Assembly: GCA_002698425.1 (NCBI GenBank)
Contig: NZXU01000021.1
Location: forward strand, 5,421 to 69,420
Length of the DNA stretch: 64,000 nt
Source of the DNA: Ahrensia sp.
GTDB lineage: Bacteria > Pseudomonadota > Alphaproteobacteria > Rhizobiales > Rhizobiaceae
Direction: 5' to 3'
Notes under the pieces: generated by a model
Seen by the model: only the letters and a program-made list of their open reading frames with translations
The model's database searches: none
Told to the model about the DNA's origin: nothing
Translations under genes and position numbers: made by a program
In this document: positions 53,792-62,357 of the stretch, piece by piece
Numbering within the stretch: the first letter of the stretch is position 1
Layout: each line of letters begins with the position of its first letter

Positions 53792-54814
53792 ATGCCGGAG
53801 GGTACCGACATTCTGAACGCACTGGTGCTGATGACGAACTTCGTCTTCGTGCCGGCGCTCGCCTATGGCTCGCAGCTGGCGCTGGGCGCGCTCGGCGTGA
53901 CGCTGGTCTTCGGCATCTTGCGCTTCGCCAATTTCGCCCATGGCGACCTGATGGCCTTCGGCACGACCATGGCCATCCTGTTCACCTGGGCGTTGCAGGC
54001 GCAGGGCATCACGTTCGGCGTGCTGCCGACGGCCTTGCTGGCGTTGATTCCGGCAATCCTCGTCACCGCGGTCGCGGCGATCTTCATCGACAAGGCGGTG
54101 TTCACCTTCTACCGAAGGCAGAAAGCCGCGCCGGTGGTCTTCGTGATCGCCTCGGTCGGCGTGATGTTCATGCTGTCGGCGATCGTGCGCTTCATCATGG
54201 GCACCGAGGACCGGCGCTTCACCGATGGTGAGCGCTTTGTCGTGCGGGCGCTGGATTTCAAGAAATGGAGCGGGCTCGACGAGGGGCTGGCGATCCAGAC
54301 GACGCAGGCGATCACCGTGGTCGTCACGCTGATCGTGGTCATAGCGCTGTTCTGGTTTCTCAACCGGACACGCACCGGCAAGGCGATGCGCGCCTATTCG
54401 GACAATGAGGACCTGGCGCTGCTGTCGGGCATCAATCCGGACCGGATCGTGATGATCACCTGGATCATCGCGGCGGCGCTCGCCACCATCGCCGGCACGC
54501 TTTACGGCCTCGACAAGAGCTTCAAGCCCTTCACCTACCTTCAATTGCTGCTGCCGATCTTCGCCTCGGCCATTGTCGGCGGCATCGGCCAGCCGGTCGG
54601 CGCGGTCGTCGGCGGCTTCGTCATCGCCTTTTCCGAGGTGATGCTGACCTACGCCTACAAGAAATTCGCGACCTATCTGGTGCCCGAGCATCTGGAGCCG
54701 TCGGGCCTGCTGCAGTTCCTCGGCACGGACTACAAATTCGCCATCTCCTTCATCATCCTGGTGCTGGTGTTGCTGGTCCGGCCAACCGGCATCTTCAAGG
54801 GGAAAGTCCTATGA
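53792..54814 (+). CDS. livH: Branched-chain-type amino-acid ABC transporter permease
   Basis: The 340-aa permease has eight or nine helices, with GVTLVFGILRFANFAHGDLM (typical LivH N-terminal motif), AMRAYSDNEDLALLSGINPD (coupling-helix region contacting the ATPases) and YLQLLLPIFASAIVGGIGQP. It is longer than E. coli LivH (308 aa), with extra sequence around 120-170. It begins 2 bases after livF and overlaps livM by 4 bases. Confidence 0.88.
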   Translation: MPEGTDILNALVLMTNFVFVPALAYGSQLALGALGVTLVFGILRFANFAHGDLMAFGTTMAILFTWALQAQGITFGVLPTALLALIPAILVTAVAAIFIDKAVFTFYRRQKAAPVVFVIASVGVMFMLSAIVRFIMGTEDRRFTDGERFVVRALDFKKWSGLDEGLAIQTTQAITVVVTLIVVIALFWFLNRTRTGKAMRAYSDNEDLALLSGINPDRIVMITWIIAAALATIAGTLYGLDKSFKPFTYLQLLLPIFASAIVGGIGQPVGAVVGGFVIAFSEVMLTYAYKKFATYLVPEHLEPSGLLQFLGTDYKFAISFIILVLVLLVRPTGIFKGKVL

Positions 54815-56256
54815 GCGAGACCGGCACCGAAACCGCGAAGGCGGAAACCGCCGCACCGACGCCCGCGCCGACCGCTGTCGTGCGCAAGCCGCAAAGCCCG
54901 TGGCGCGCGCCCTTCGTCTTCGCCCTGATGGCGCTGGCGCTGGTCGCCGTCGGCATGGGCCAGTCCTGGTCGGTGGCGCTCGCCATCCTGAATATGAGCC
55001 TTGTCTCGGCGCTGATGGCGATGGGTTTGAACCTGCAATGGGGTTATGCGGGCCTGTTCAATGCCGGCGTCATGGCGTTCACCGCGCTCGGCGGGCTGGC
55101 CGCCGTTGTCGTGTCGCACGAGCCGGTCTGGGAGGCGCTTCACGCCGGCGGGCGCGGGCTGGCGCTTTCGGCGGTGATCGTCGTCGCCATCATCGCGACG
55201 ACGGCCTTTATCGGCACGCAACTGAAAGGCCGGCTGCGTTCCTTCGCGATCTTCGTCGTCGTCGTCGCCGGCTATCTCGTCTTGCGCCCGGTCTTCGGCG
55301 GGGCGGTGAACGCGGTCGAGTCGGTGGACCCGGCGCGCACCGGCTTCATCGGCGGGCTCGGCCTGCCGATCATGGCGTCATGGCTGGTCGGCGGCATCTT
55401 CGCCGCGGCGGTCGCCTGGCTGATCGGCAAGGTGGCGCTGGGGCTGCGGTCCGACTATCTCGCCATCGCGACGCTCGGCATCTCCGAGATCGTCATCGCG
55501 GTGCTGAAGAACGAGGACTGGCTGGCGCGCGGCGTCAAGAACGTCACCGGTCTGAAACGGCCGGTTCCCTACGAGGTCGACCTGCAGCAGGCGCCCTGGT
55601 TCGTCGACCTGGTGACGCGGTTCAACGCCAATTCGCTGAACGCGATCGCCGACCAGGCCGACCGCGAGGCCTTCCTGCGGCAGCTGCTGATCGAGGCCTC
55701 CAGCGCCTTCGTGAAAATTGCCTATGCCGGCCTGTTCACCATCGTGCTGCTGATCATCCTGGCGCTCTGCGTGCGGGCGCTGAACTCGCCCTGGGGGCGG
55801 ATGATGCGCGCCATCCGCGACAATGAGGAAGCGGCGGCGGCGATGGGCAAGGACATCAAGGCGCGCCACCTGCAGGTCTTCGTCCTCGGTTCGGCGATCA
55901 TCGGCATCGCCGGCGCGATGATGACGACGCTGGACGGGCAGTTCACGCCGGGTACCTACAATCCGCTGCGCTTCACCTTCCTTGTCTGGGTGATGGTGAT
56001 CGTCGGCGGTTCCGGCAACAATCTGGGCGCGGTGATCGGCGGATTCCTGATCTGGTTCATCTGGGTCGAGGCGGAACCGGCGGGGCGCTATATCGTCGAA
56101 CTGGTCAGCGCGAACATGGATCCCAATTCGCCGCTCTACCGCCATTTGCAGGATATCGCGGCGCCGTTCCGCCTGTTCGTGATGGGGCTCGTGCTGCTGA
56201 TTGTGCTGAGGTTCTCGCCACGCGGGCTGCTGCCGGAGAAAGTGCGGCACAGTTAG
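54811..56256 (+). CDS. livM: Branched-chain-type amino-acid ABC transporter permease
   Basis: The 481-aa permease has an Ala/Thr/Pro-rich cytoplasmic tail (about 1-30), then about ten helices, with LNLQWGYAGLFNAGVMAFTA, SDYLAIATLGISEIVIAVLK, MMRAIRDNEEAAAAMGKDIK (coupling helix) and FLVWVMVIVGGSGNNLGAVI. It is larger than E. coli LivM (425 aa), with an insertion near 240-300. It is the last gene of the livGFHM operon. The RIME-like element lies 24 bases after the stop. No binding protein is in the operon. Confidence 0.88.
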   Translation: MSETGTETAKAETAAPTPAPTAVVRKPQSPWRAPFVFALMALALVAVGMGQSWSVALAILNMSLVSALMAMGLNLQWGYAGLFNAGVMAFTALGGLAAVVVSHEPVWEALHAGGRGLALSAVIVVAIIATTAFIGTQLKGRLRSFAIFVVVVAGYLVLRPVFGGAVNAVESVDPARTGFIGGLGLPIMASWLVGGIFAAAVAWLIGKVALGLRSDYLAIATLGISEIVIAVLKNEDWLARGVKNVTGLKRPVPYEVDLQQAPWFVDLVTRFNANSLNAIADQADREAFLRQLLIEASSAFVKIAYAGLFTIVLLIILALCVRALNSPWGRMMRAIRDNEEAAAAMGKDIKARHLQVFVLGSAIIGIAGAMMTTLDGQFTPGTYNPLRFTFLVWVMVIVGGSGNNLGAVIGGFLIWFIWVEAEPAGRYIVELVSANMDPNSPLYRHLQDIAAPFRLFVMGLVLLIVLRFSPRGLLPEKVRHS

Positions 56257-56280
56257 CGGGGCTTCGGGGGAAACCTTGCC

Positions 56281-56429
56281 GTCGTCATCCCGGGGCCGCG
56301 AAGCGGAACCCGGGATCCAGCAGCGATCAAGTCCTTGATCGCGAGAGACACTTTTACGGACCGGCCAAAGTCCTGAAGCGCCTCGGCTCTGGATGCCGGG
56401 TTGCGCGTGCCGCGCCCCCGGCATGACGA
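56281..56429. repeat. RIME-like two-palindrome intergenic element, copy 2 (inverted)
   Basis: Read on the minus strand it matches 40184-40331 nearly base for base: both have the end hairpins, the middle palindrome GCGATCAAGGACTTGATCGC, and the stretch CATCCAGAGCCG. Length is 149 bases. It lies between the convergent livM and thermonuclease-like genes and can act as a terminator for both. Confidence 0.78.
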
Positions 56430-56461
56430 AAGAGAGGCGGGGCCGGCCCTTTTCGTTCAGA

Positions 56462-56959
56462 TTAAAGCCGCGCGCCGGCGCGCCAGCTTTCGGGGGTGAC
56501 GAAGCGCCCCTGCCAGAGGCCCAGCGAGCGCGCTTCGGCCTCCATCTCGTCCCAGACATAATCGAGGCCGACGGACCGGTCGGGAAGCGCCCAGCCCGCA
56601 GAGATCAGCAACTGGCCAATGTCGCGGCCGGCGAAATCATGGCAACGGACGAGTTCGTTCTCGGGCTCATCCGGCCTCACGAGGTCGCAGGTCAGGATAC
56701 CGTCGATCATGTCGGCCAGCGCCTCGCGCGCATGTTCGCCGCAGGAATATTCAGCGCCGTCGGCGGCAAGGCATTGCTGCCCTATATCCGGCGCGTCGAT
56801 CGCGTGCAGCCGGTAGAGCCTGCCATTGTCGTCGACGAGCGTGTTGCCGTCGACAGCTTCCGGATGGGAGAGAAGGACATAGTCTCCGCCAGCCTGCGCC
56901 ACACTTGCCACCAGGCCGACCATGACAGCGCCCGTGAGTACCCTTGCGGTGTTCTTCAT
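56462..56959 (-). CDS. Secreted thermonuclease-like (SNase-fold) protein
   Basis: The 165-aa precursor has a signal peptide (MKNTARVLTGAVMVGLVASV, cleavage after AQA). The SNase OB fold is seen in HPEAVDGNTLVDDNGRLYRL, HAIDAPDIGQQC and CHDFAGRDIGQLLISAGWAL. The usual DGDT metal motif reads DGNT and the catalytic Glu after DAP is Asp (DAPD), so nuclease activity may be weak or absent. The Cys pairs suggest periplasmic disulfides. The start at 56959 is chosen over 56992 because it opens the signal peptide. Confidence 0.75.
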   Translation of the reverse strand: MKNTARVLTGAVMVGLVASVAQAGGDYVLLSHPEAVDGNTLVDDNGRLYRLHAIDAPDIGQQCLAADGAEYSCGEHAREALADMIDGILTCDLVRPDEPENELVRCHDFAGRDIGQLLISAGWALPDRSVGLDYVWDEMEAEARSLGLWQGRFVTPESWRAGARL

Positions 56960-57413
56960 TCTTGTCTCCGAAGTTTTGCTTGCCCTCTTCAATGGCGACG
57001 CTCGAAGCGAATGCTGCCGGTTCCGGTCTTGTCTTTCCTGCGCTTCAGGCGGTCCTTCCCGTCTCGTTCCAGCCCCGGAAACATCCGGTTCTCGGCCTCC
57101 GACATTGTGAGCCGGCTACACAAAATCTAGCAAATGAATTTGGATTTTTCCACAGGCGGCCCCGTCGAATTTCCTGGAACAGAACGCCAAAGGGGGGCGC
57201 AGCCACAGGTTGCAGGAGACCGCAGACAGCCCACAAAGACGGAACTTTCGATAAAAATTACAGCAACATAAGATCTTCTGACGAACTCAGGCAGCCGCAG
57301 ACGTAGCGGGCAAACGACGCTCGGAAAAAATTCTTCGCTGCCGGCAGAAAAACGGCTTCAGAGTTTTGTGAAAGATGTATGACGCGTGAAAAATGCGAAT
57401 CAAGCGTCCAAAA
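56960..57413. other. Intergenic stretch, no gene seen
   Basis: These 454 bases lie upstream of the thermonuclease-like gene (minus strand) and beyond the 3' end of the luxR-type gene. I see no frame with both a ribosome-binding site and plausible composition. The centre (57110-57400) is richer in A and T than the surroundings. There is no clear terminator hairpin for the luxR-type gene. Confidence 0.5.
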
Positions 57414-58103
57414 TCAGGCCCTGCAAATCGCGAACAGGGCGGCGCGCGAGGAGATGCCGAGCTTCTCGTAGGCGCGGCGGCGATAGGTCGTCACGGTGCT
57501 CGGCGCGACGCCGATCTCGCCGGCGATTGTCTCCGTCTTCTTGCCGGACAGGACGCCGAGGCAGACCTCGCGTTCGCGCTCCGACAAGGCGGCGAGCGGC
57601 GGCGGGTAGGATGCCGCGCCGGCAGATTCGAAATGAAGAAGCGCCAGCCTGCCGGCAAAGCGCAGCGCCTCCGGCTCGGGCGCGACGGACGCCTTGTCGT
57701 AGCGGTAGAGATTGAGGATCAGCCGCCTCGCCTCCCCGACGGCGAGCACCGCCTCCTTGCCGTCGATGCCCGGCTGCGTGAAGAAACGCTCCCGGTAATC
57801 CGGGGCCATGAGCGGCAGCACGTCGCCGAGCCGGCACAGCTCGACCGTCCCCGGCTTTGCCGCAAGGACACGCGCGCACAGCGGATCCTGCCGGTACCAG
57901 CCGTCGAGATAGTCTGCGGCCAGCCTGGAACCGAGCTGCGACTGGGTGAAATTCCAGGACAGCAGGCAGGACGCATGGTCGCCGGCATAGGCGAAAACCA
58001 TCACCTGATCGCTGCCCAGTTCGCGCAGGAGATCGAGGAAAGGCGCGATGAAATCCTCGCCGCCGAGCGCCGCCATGCAGGCATCGAGGAGATCCCAGCG
58101 CAT
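57414..58103 (-). CDS. LuxR-type regulator (orphan)
   Basis: The product is 229 aa from the ATG at 58103 (GGGGGGA 10 bases upstream); starts at 58136 or 58160 are possible. The C-terminal HTH is clear: PPLAALSEREREVCLGVLSG, then KKTETIAGEIGVAPSTVTTY and RRRAYEKLGISSRAALFA. The N-terminal 150 residues (WDLLDACMAALGGEDFIAPF, RRLILNLYRYDKASVAPEPE) do not show the W-Y-D-P pattern of autoinducer-binding domains. No receiver domain is present. It is divergent from the flavin monooxygenase and is its likely regulator. Confidence 0.85.
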   Translation of the reverse strand: MRWDLLDACMAALGGEDFIAPFLDLLRELGSDQVMVFAYAGDHASCLLSWNFTQSQLGSRLAADYLDGWYRQDPLCARVLAAKPGTVELCRLGDVLPLMAPDYRERFFTQPGIDGKEAVLAVGEARRLILNLYRYDKASVAPEPEALRFAGRLALLHFESAGAASYPPPLAALSEREREVCLGVLSGKKTETIAGEIGVAPSTVTTYRRRAYEKLGISSRAALFAICRA

Positions 58104-58201
58104 CGTCAGCTGTCCCCCCGAAAAGTGGACATGCATCGGCGCGCCAGGGCAGCTATGCAAACGGCGGCTATGCAGAAGGCGAAAACTGGGAGGAACCTCA
58201 T

Positions 58202-59824
58202 ATGAGACCGGAAGGGCGCGGCGAACTCGACTCGCTTTACTTTACCTATCCGACGTTCCAGGCGCCAGAACGACGCGAACACCTCGCCGAACGGACGAAG
58301 GTGGCGATCGTCGGCGGCGGGCCGGTGGGGCTGACGGCCGCACTGACGCTGGCCCGGCACGGCGTGGCATCCGTGCTGCTGGAGGCGAAATCCACATATA
58401 ATGACGGCAGCCGCGCGATCTGCATCGCCCGCCAGAGCTTCCACATTTTCGAGACGCTGGGCGTCGCCGATCCCTTCGTGGAGAAGTCTCTCGGCTGGAC
58501 GACCGGGCGCTCCTTCTTCCGGGGCCGGCAGATCCTCGAATTCGACATGCCGGATAGCGCCGACGAGAAGTTCCGGCCGATGTACAATCTCGAACAGCAA
58601 TATATCGAGCAGTTCCTGCACGAAGCGGCCGAAGCGAGCGAGCTGATCGACATGCGCTGGCAATCGGAGGTGACCGACATTCGCGACAGCGGCGACGGCG
58701 CCGTCCTCACCGTCCGCGACCCGCATGGCGACTACGAGTTGCCGGCCGACTGGGTGCTTGCCGCCGACGGCGCGCGCAGTCCGATCCGCGGCATGCGCGG
58801 CCTGCGGCTGAAGGGCGAGAATTACGAGGGGCGCTATGTCATCGCGGATGTGCGGATGGAGCACGACTATCCGACGATCCGGCGCGCGCTGTTCGACCCG
58901 GCCTGCCGTCCCGGCGGCACGGTGCTGATCCACCGGCAGCCGGACAATATCTGGCGGATCGACTACCAGCTGCGCGACGGTGAGAGCGCCGAGGAGGCAA
59001 CGTGCGAGGACAATGTGCGCGCCAGCGTGGCCGGCGTGCTGGCTGACATCGGCCATGACGGGCCATGGGACCTCGAATGGTGGAGCATCTATTCGGCCAA
59101 CACGCTGGCGCTCGACGATTACCGTGACGGGCGCATCTTCTTCATCGGCGACAGCGCCCATATCGTGCCGATCTTCGGCGTGCGCGGGCTCAATAACGGC
59201 CTTGCGGATGCGCAGAATATCGGCTGGAAACTGGCGCGCGTGCTGAATGGCTCCGCCGATGAAAGGCTGCTCGGCAGCTACACGCCGGAACGGCGCGGCG
59301 CGACCCTCGACGTCTTCGCCAATGCCTCGAAATCGGCGCGTTTCATGACGCCGCCGACACGCGGCTGGCAGGTGATGCGCGACGCGGCGCTGTCGCTCGC
59401 CCTCGATCATCCCTTTGCGGGCGCCTTCGCCAATCCAAGACAGATGACGCCCTACACCTATGCGCAAAGCCCGGTCACCTTCGCCGACCGGGACGCGTTT
59501 TCCGGCGGACCGAAGCCGGGGGCGGTGGCGCGGAACGTCCGGCTCGGCGACGGCTGGCTCAGCGACCGTTTCGGAAACGGGTTCAGCGTTCTCGTCTTCG
59601 GCGCGATCGACGAGCCGGGCGCGATCATGGCAGCCGATCCGGACGCCACCGTCATCCAGCTCGATACGAAGAGCGACGCCGCGCGCGCCTATGACGCGAT
59701 AGCCGGAACCGCCTATCTGGTGCGCCCCGACCAGCATGTGGCGGCGCGGTGGAAACAGGCCACGGCAGGCGACGTGGCCGAAGCGCTGATGGCGATCCTC
59801 AGCGGCAAAGGAGCGGAGCAATGA
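58202..59824 (+). CDS. FAD-dependent aromatic monooxygenase (PheA/TfdB, MhpA-like)
   Basis: The 540-aa class A flavin hydroxylase has GxGxxG in KVAIVGGGPVGLTAALTLAR, the DG motif in WVLAADGARSPIRGMRGLRL, and the GD motif in RIFFIGDSAHIVPIFGVRGL followed by NNGLADAQNIGWKL. The C-terminal thioredoxin-like domain (about 430-535) is the type seen in MhpA-like hydroxylases. It hydroxylates an aromatic substrate with NAD(P)H and O2; which one is unknown. It overlaps a DUF2783 gene by 4 bases and is divergent from the LuxR gene. Confidence 0.88.
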   Translation: MRPEGRGELDSLYFTYPTFQAPERREHLAERTKVAIVGGGPVGLTAALTLARHGVASVLLEAKSTYNDGSRAICIARQSFHIFETLGVADPFVEKSLGWTTGRSFFRGRQILEFDMPDSADEKFRPMYNLEQQYIEQFLHEAAEASELIDMRWQSEVTDIRDSGDGAVLTVRDPHGDYELPADWVLAADGARSPIRGMRGLRLKGENYEGRYVIADVRMEHDYPTIRRALFDPACRPGGTVLIHRQPDNIWRIDYQLRDGESAEEATCEDNVRASVAGVLADIGHDGPWDLEWWSIYSANTLALDDYRDGRIFFIGDSAHIVPIFGVRGLNNGLADAQNIGWKLARVLNGSADERLLGSYTPERRGATLDVFANASKSARFMTPPTRGWQVMRDAALSLALDHPFAGAFANPRQMTPYTYAQSPVTFADRDAFSGGPKPGAVARNVRLGDGWLSDRFGNGFSVLVFGAIDEPGAIMAADPDATVIQLDTKSDAARAYDAIAGTAYLVRPDQHVAARWKQATAGDVAEALMAILSGKGAEQ

Positions 59825-59997
59825 GCATCTCGACACTCGAAACCGTCTATGAGCGGCTTGCGCAAGCGATCGACGAGGCCGGACGCGACAGAGAGACAAT
59901 GCTGCTGGCAAAGCTCACCTTGCTGCTGGCCGAAAGGCTGGACGATCCGGACAGCGTCCTCGCTCTCATCGACGACGCGTCGAAAGACCTCAGCTAG
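59821..59997 (+). CDS. DUF2783 protein, partner of the flavin monooxygenase
   Basis: The 58-aa helical protein begins MSISTLETVYERLAQAIDEA, then GRDRETMLLAKLTLLLAERL and a short acidic tail. Small DUF2783 proteins follow this group of flavin hydroxylases in many proteobacteria and may stabilise them. The start overlaps the monooxygenase stop as ATGA. It has no membrane helix. Confidence 0.8.
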   Translation: MSISTLETVYERLAQAIDEAGRDRETMLLAKLTLLLAERLDDPDSVLALIDDASKDLS

Positions 59998-60002
59998 CAC
60001 TT

Positions 60003-60041
60003 GCAAAAAAAAAGCCCCGGATCGCTCGGCGATCCGGGGCT
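60003..60041 (-). terminator. Strong terminator of the binding-protein gene
   Basis: On the minus strand AGCCCCGGATCGC and its complement form a 13-bp stem around a 3-base loop, followed by nine Ts. It ends the substrate-binding-protein transcript, and from the other side the A run also fits the DUF2783 transcript. Confidence 0.93.
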
Positions 60042-60069
60042 CCATTTCATTAAAAAAACCGTCGACGGC

Positions 60070-61260
60070 TTAGCGCACCTGCACCGTCTTCCAGGCGCCG
60101 CCCTCGATGGTCAGCTGCTTGTAGGAGCCGAGCGCTTCACCGACTTCGGTGAACTCGACGCCGGTCGCGCCCTGGTAGTCGATATCGGTGCCGGCGGCGA
60201 CGAGTTCGAGCGCCTTGGCGAGTTCGCCGGGGCCGACCTTCTCGCCGGGAGCATTGGCGATGTCCATGACATTGCCGGCGATCGCGCTGCGGTCGGCGGA
60301 GCCGGCCTTCTGCATAGCGAGGATCATCAGCGCCGCTGCGTCATAGCTTTCGCCCTGGTAGGGGCCGGTGCCCTCGGCGCCGTTTTCCTTCGCCATCATG
60401 GCGAATTTCGAGGCGTCGTCGGATTCCGTACCCGGCGCGGTGCCGAGAACCGTGGCTGCGTCAAGACCCGGCAGGTCGAGCAGCGAGTCGCCGATCATGC
60501 CGTCGCCGAGCAGGAAGGTTTCGAACGCGCCGGTGTCGATGGCGCCCTGCATGATGCCGCGGCCGCCCTGGTCAACATAGCCGAGCACGGCAATGGCGTC
60601 GCCGCCGGCGGACGCCAGCGCGCCGACTTCGGCCGAGTAGTCGCCCTTGCCGTCCTCATGCGGAGCCGTGATCGTCACTTCGCCGCCGGCAGCCTTGAAA
60701 GCCGCTTCGAAGGAGTCGGCGAGGCCTTTGCCGTAGTCGTTGTTGGTGTAGGTGATGGCGATCGACTTGATGCCGGCTTCCATGGCGACATCGGCGAGAA
60801 CTTCGCCCTGGCGGGCGTCGGACGGCGCGGTGCGGAAGAACAGGCCGTTGTCCTCGATCGTCGTCAGTGCCGGCGAAGTGGCGGACGGCGAGATCATGAC
60901 GACGCCGTTCGGGATCGCGACATTGTTGGCGATGGCGGTGGTCACGCCCGAACAGTCGGCGCCCATGATGGAGACGACGTTCTCGGAGGTGATCAGGCGC
61001 TCGGCGGCGGCCGAGGCGGCGGCGGCGTCGATGCAGGTCGAATCGGCGCGAACCGAGGTGATCGTCTCGCCATCCAGGAACTTGCCGGATTCGGAGGCTT
61101 CCTTCATCGCCAGCTCGGCGCCGGCGGCCATGTCGGGGGTCAGGGATTCGATCGGGCCGGTAAAGCCGAGGATCACGCCCATCTTCACTTCGGCCTGGGC
61201 CGCGGCGGTCAACGCGAACACGCTGGCGGCGGCAAGAAGAAGAGTCTTTCTCATATTCAT
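60070..61260 (-). CDS. Branched-chain-type amino-acid ABC transporter substrate-binding protein
   Basis: The 396-aa precursor has a signal peptide (MNMRKTLLLAAASVFALTAA, cleavage after AQA). The periplasmic-binding-protein type I fold has VKMGVILGFTGPIESLTPDM, MGADCSGVTTAIANNVAIPN, SPSATSPALTTIEDNGLFFR and ITYTNNDYGKGLADSFEAAF. It binds leucine-like amino acids or a related ligand and feeds the liv permease. It lies 3.8 kb beyond livM on the opposite strand. GGGAG sits 4 bases before the chosen ATG. Confidence 0.9.
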   Translation of the reverse strand: MNMRKTLLLAAASVFALTAAAQAEVKMGVILGFTGPIESLTPDMAAGAELAMKEASESGKFLDGETITSVRADSTCIDAAAASAAAERLITSENVVSIMGADCSGVTTAIANNVAIPNGVVMISPSATSPALTTIEDNGLFFRTAPSDARQGEVLADVAMEAGIKSIAITYTNNDYGKGLADSFEAAFKAAGGEVTITAPHEDGKGDYSAEVGALASAGGDAIAVLGYVDQGGRGIMQGAIDTGAFETFLLGDGMIGDSLLDLPGLDAATVLGTAPGTESDDASKFAMMAKENGAEGTGPYQGESYDAAALMILAMQKAGSADRSAIAGNVMDIANAPGEKVGPGELAKALELVAAGTDIDYQGATGVEFTEVGEALGSYKQLTIEGGAWKTVQVR

Positions 61261-61392
61261 GTTACTCCCTAAATCTTCGCCCTTCCGGGGGCGCGGAGGA
61301 TCCACATCCCTGGTCCGGAAAGCTGACGGGTTTTAAAGCCTACTCGGCATCGCCACGCAAGCGCTTTGGGGGCGCGCGGTTAAGTGCGACGC

Positions 61393-62148
61393 TTAACGGG
61401 ACGTGTCCGGCTTGCCGGAAAAATGAAAGTCCGGCAGTGACTTGAGCGCCTGGGTGAGCGCCTCGCCCCAATTGGCGGAGATGGTCTGATAGTAGGGATC
61501 GTCGCCGGCGATCCGCTCGCTCGCGCCGAGCTGGAACTTGCCGGTCTCGTAGACCTGCATGTCGAGCGGCAGGCCGACCGAGAGATTGGCCTTGATGGTG
61601 GAATCGAAGGAGACCAGCATCAGCTTGACCGCATCCTCGAAGCTCATGTCCGGATCGTAGGCGCGCACCAGGATCGGCCGGCCATATTTGGTCTCGCCGA
61701 TCTGGAAGAAGGGCGTGTCGCCATTGGCCTCGATGAAATTGCCTTCCGGATAGATCATGAAGAGGCGCGGCTCGGAGCCGCGGATCTGTCCGCCAAGAAT
61801 CAGCGTGGCGTTGAAGGCGCTGTCGGCGGTCTGGCCGCTCATCGCGTTGGACTGGATCGTCTCGCGCAGCGTCTCGCCGACCTGCCGAGCGGTCTGGAAC
61901 ATGGACGGTGTCTCGAGGATCGACGGGTTGCGTTCGTGCGGCGCCTTGGTGCGCTCGTCGAGCAGCGAAACCACGGCCTGGGTCGTGGCGAGGTTGCCCG
62001 CCGTCATCAGCATCAGCACGCGCTCGCCCGGCACCTGCCAGGAGAACATCTTGCGGAATACGGACACGTTGTCGACACCCGCATTGGTGCGTGTGTCCGA
62101 CATGAAGACGAGGCCCTTGTTGAGGCGCAAGCCGACGCAATAGGTCAT
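61393..62148 (-). CDS. Anbu: proteasome-related Ntn-hydrolase peptidase
   Basis: The 251-aa protein starts MTYCVGLRLNKGLVFMSDTR. After Met removal the nucleophile is Thr1, and with this numbering Asp17 (SDTR) and Lys32 (VFRKMFSW) fall where proteasome subunits have Asp17 and Lys33. Anbu ('ancestral beta subunit') is a bacterial relative of HslV and the 20S proteasome beta subunit, forming rings or helical assemblies. Later motifs are LILGGQIRGSEPRLFMIYPE and KLMLVSFDSTIKANLSVGLP. It lies downstream of a transglutaminase-like and an alpha-E gene, the conserved Anbu neighbourhood. Its natural substrate is unknown. Confidence 0.87.
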   Translation of the reverse strand: MTYCVGLRLNKGLVFMSDTRTNAGVDNVSVFRKMFSWQVPGERVLMLMTAGNLATTQAVVSLLDERTKAPHERNPSILETPSMFQTARQVGETLRETIQSNAMSGQTADSAFNATLILGGQIRGSEPRLFMIYPEGNFIEANGDTPFFQIGETKYGRPILVRAYDPDMSFEDAVKLMLVSFDSTIKANLSVGLPLDMQVYETGKFQLGASERIAGDDPYYQTISANWGEALTQALKSLPDFHFSGKPDTSR

Positions 62149-62170
62149 TGAGGCAGGTTCCAGCCCGAAT

Positions 62171-62187
62171 CGCTCTAATTTAGAGCG
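62171..62187. promoter_or_regulatory. 17-bp palindrome upstream of Anbu
   Basis: CGCTCTAA-T-TTAGAGCG is a perfect dyad 23 bases before the Anbu start. The 209-base gap between the transglutaminase-like gene and Anbu leaves room for a separate promoter, so this may be an operator; the regulator is unknown. Confidence 0.5.
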
Positions 62188-62357
62188 TCACATCTGCAAA
62201 TGGAACTGCTCCAAACCGGTCATTTCGCCAGCGGATCAAGCAGAGAAACGCAGCGGGCGCCAGATGTCTTTGCAGGTTTTCGCGCACAGGCCGCGTGACG
62301 AAAGGTCACGGACATGCCGGAATTCCGTTTCCGAAGCCGCAGCGGCGTAAACGCGCC

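Noticed and set aside
55378..56559. Minus-strand frame running from the thermonuclease region through the second RIME-like element into livM
   Set aside because: The middle is the translated repeat and the rest is antisense to livM.
56944..57306. 120-codon plus-strand frame between the thermonuclease-like and luxR-type genes
   Set aside because: It starts inside the signal-peptide region of the opposite gene, has no ribosome-binding site and no domain.
62149..62357. A missing gene between the transglutaminase-like gene and Anbu
   Set aside because: No frame with a ribosome-binding site is present in the 209 bases; only the palindrome stands out.
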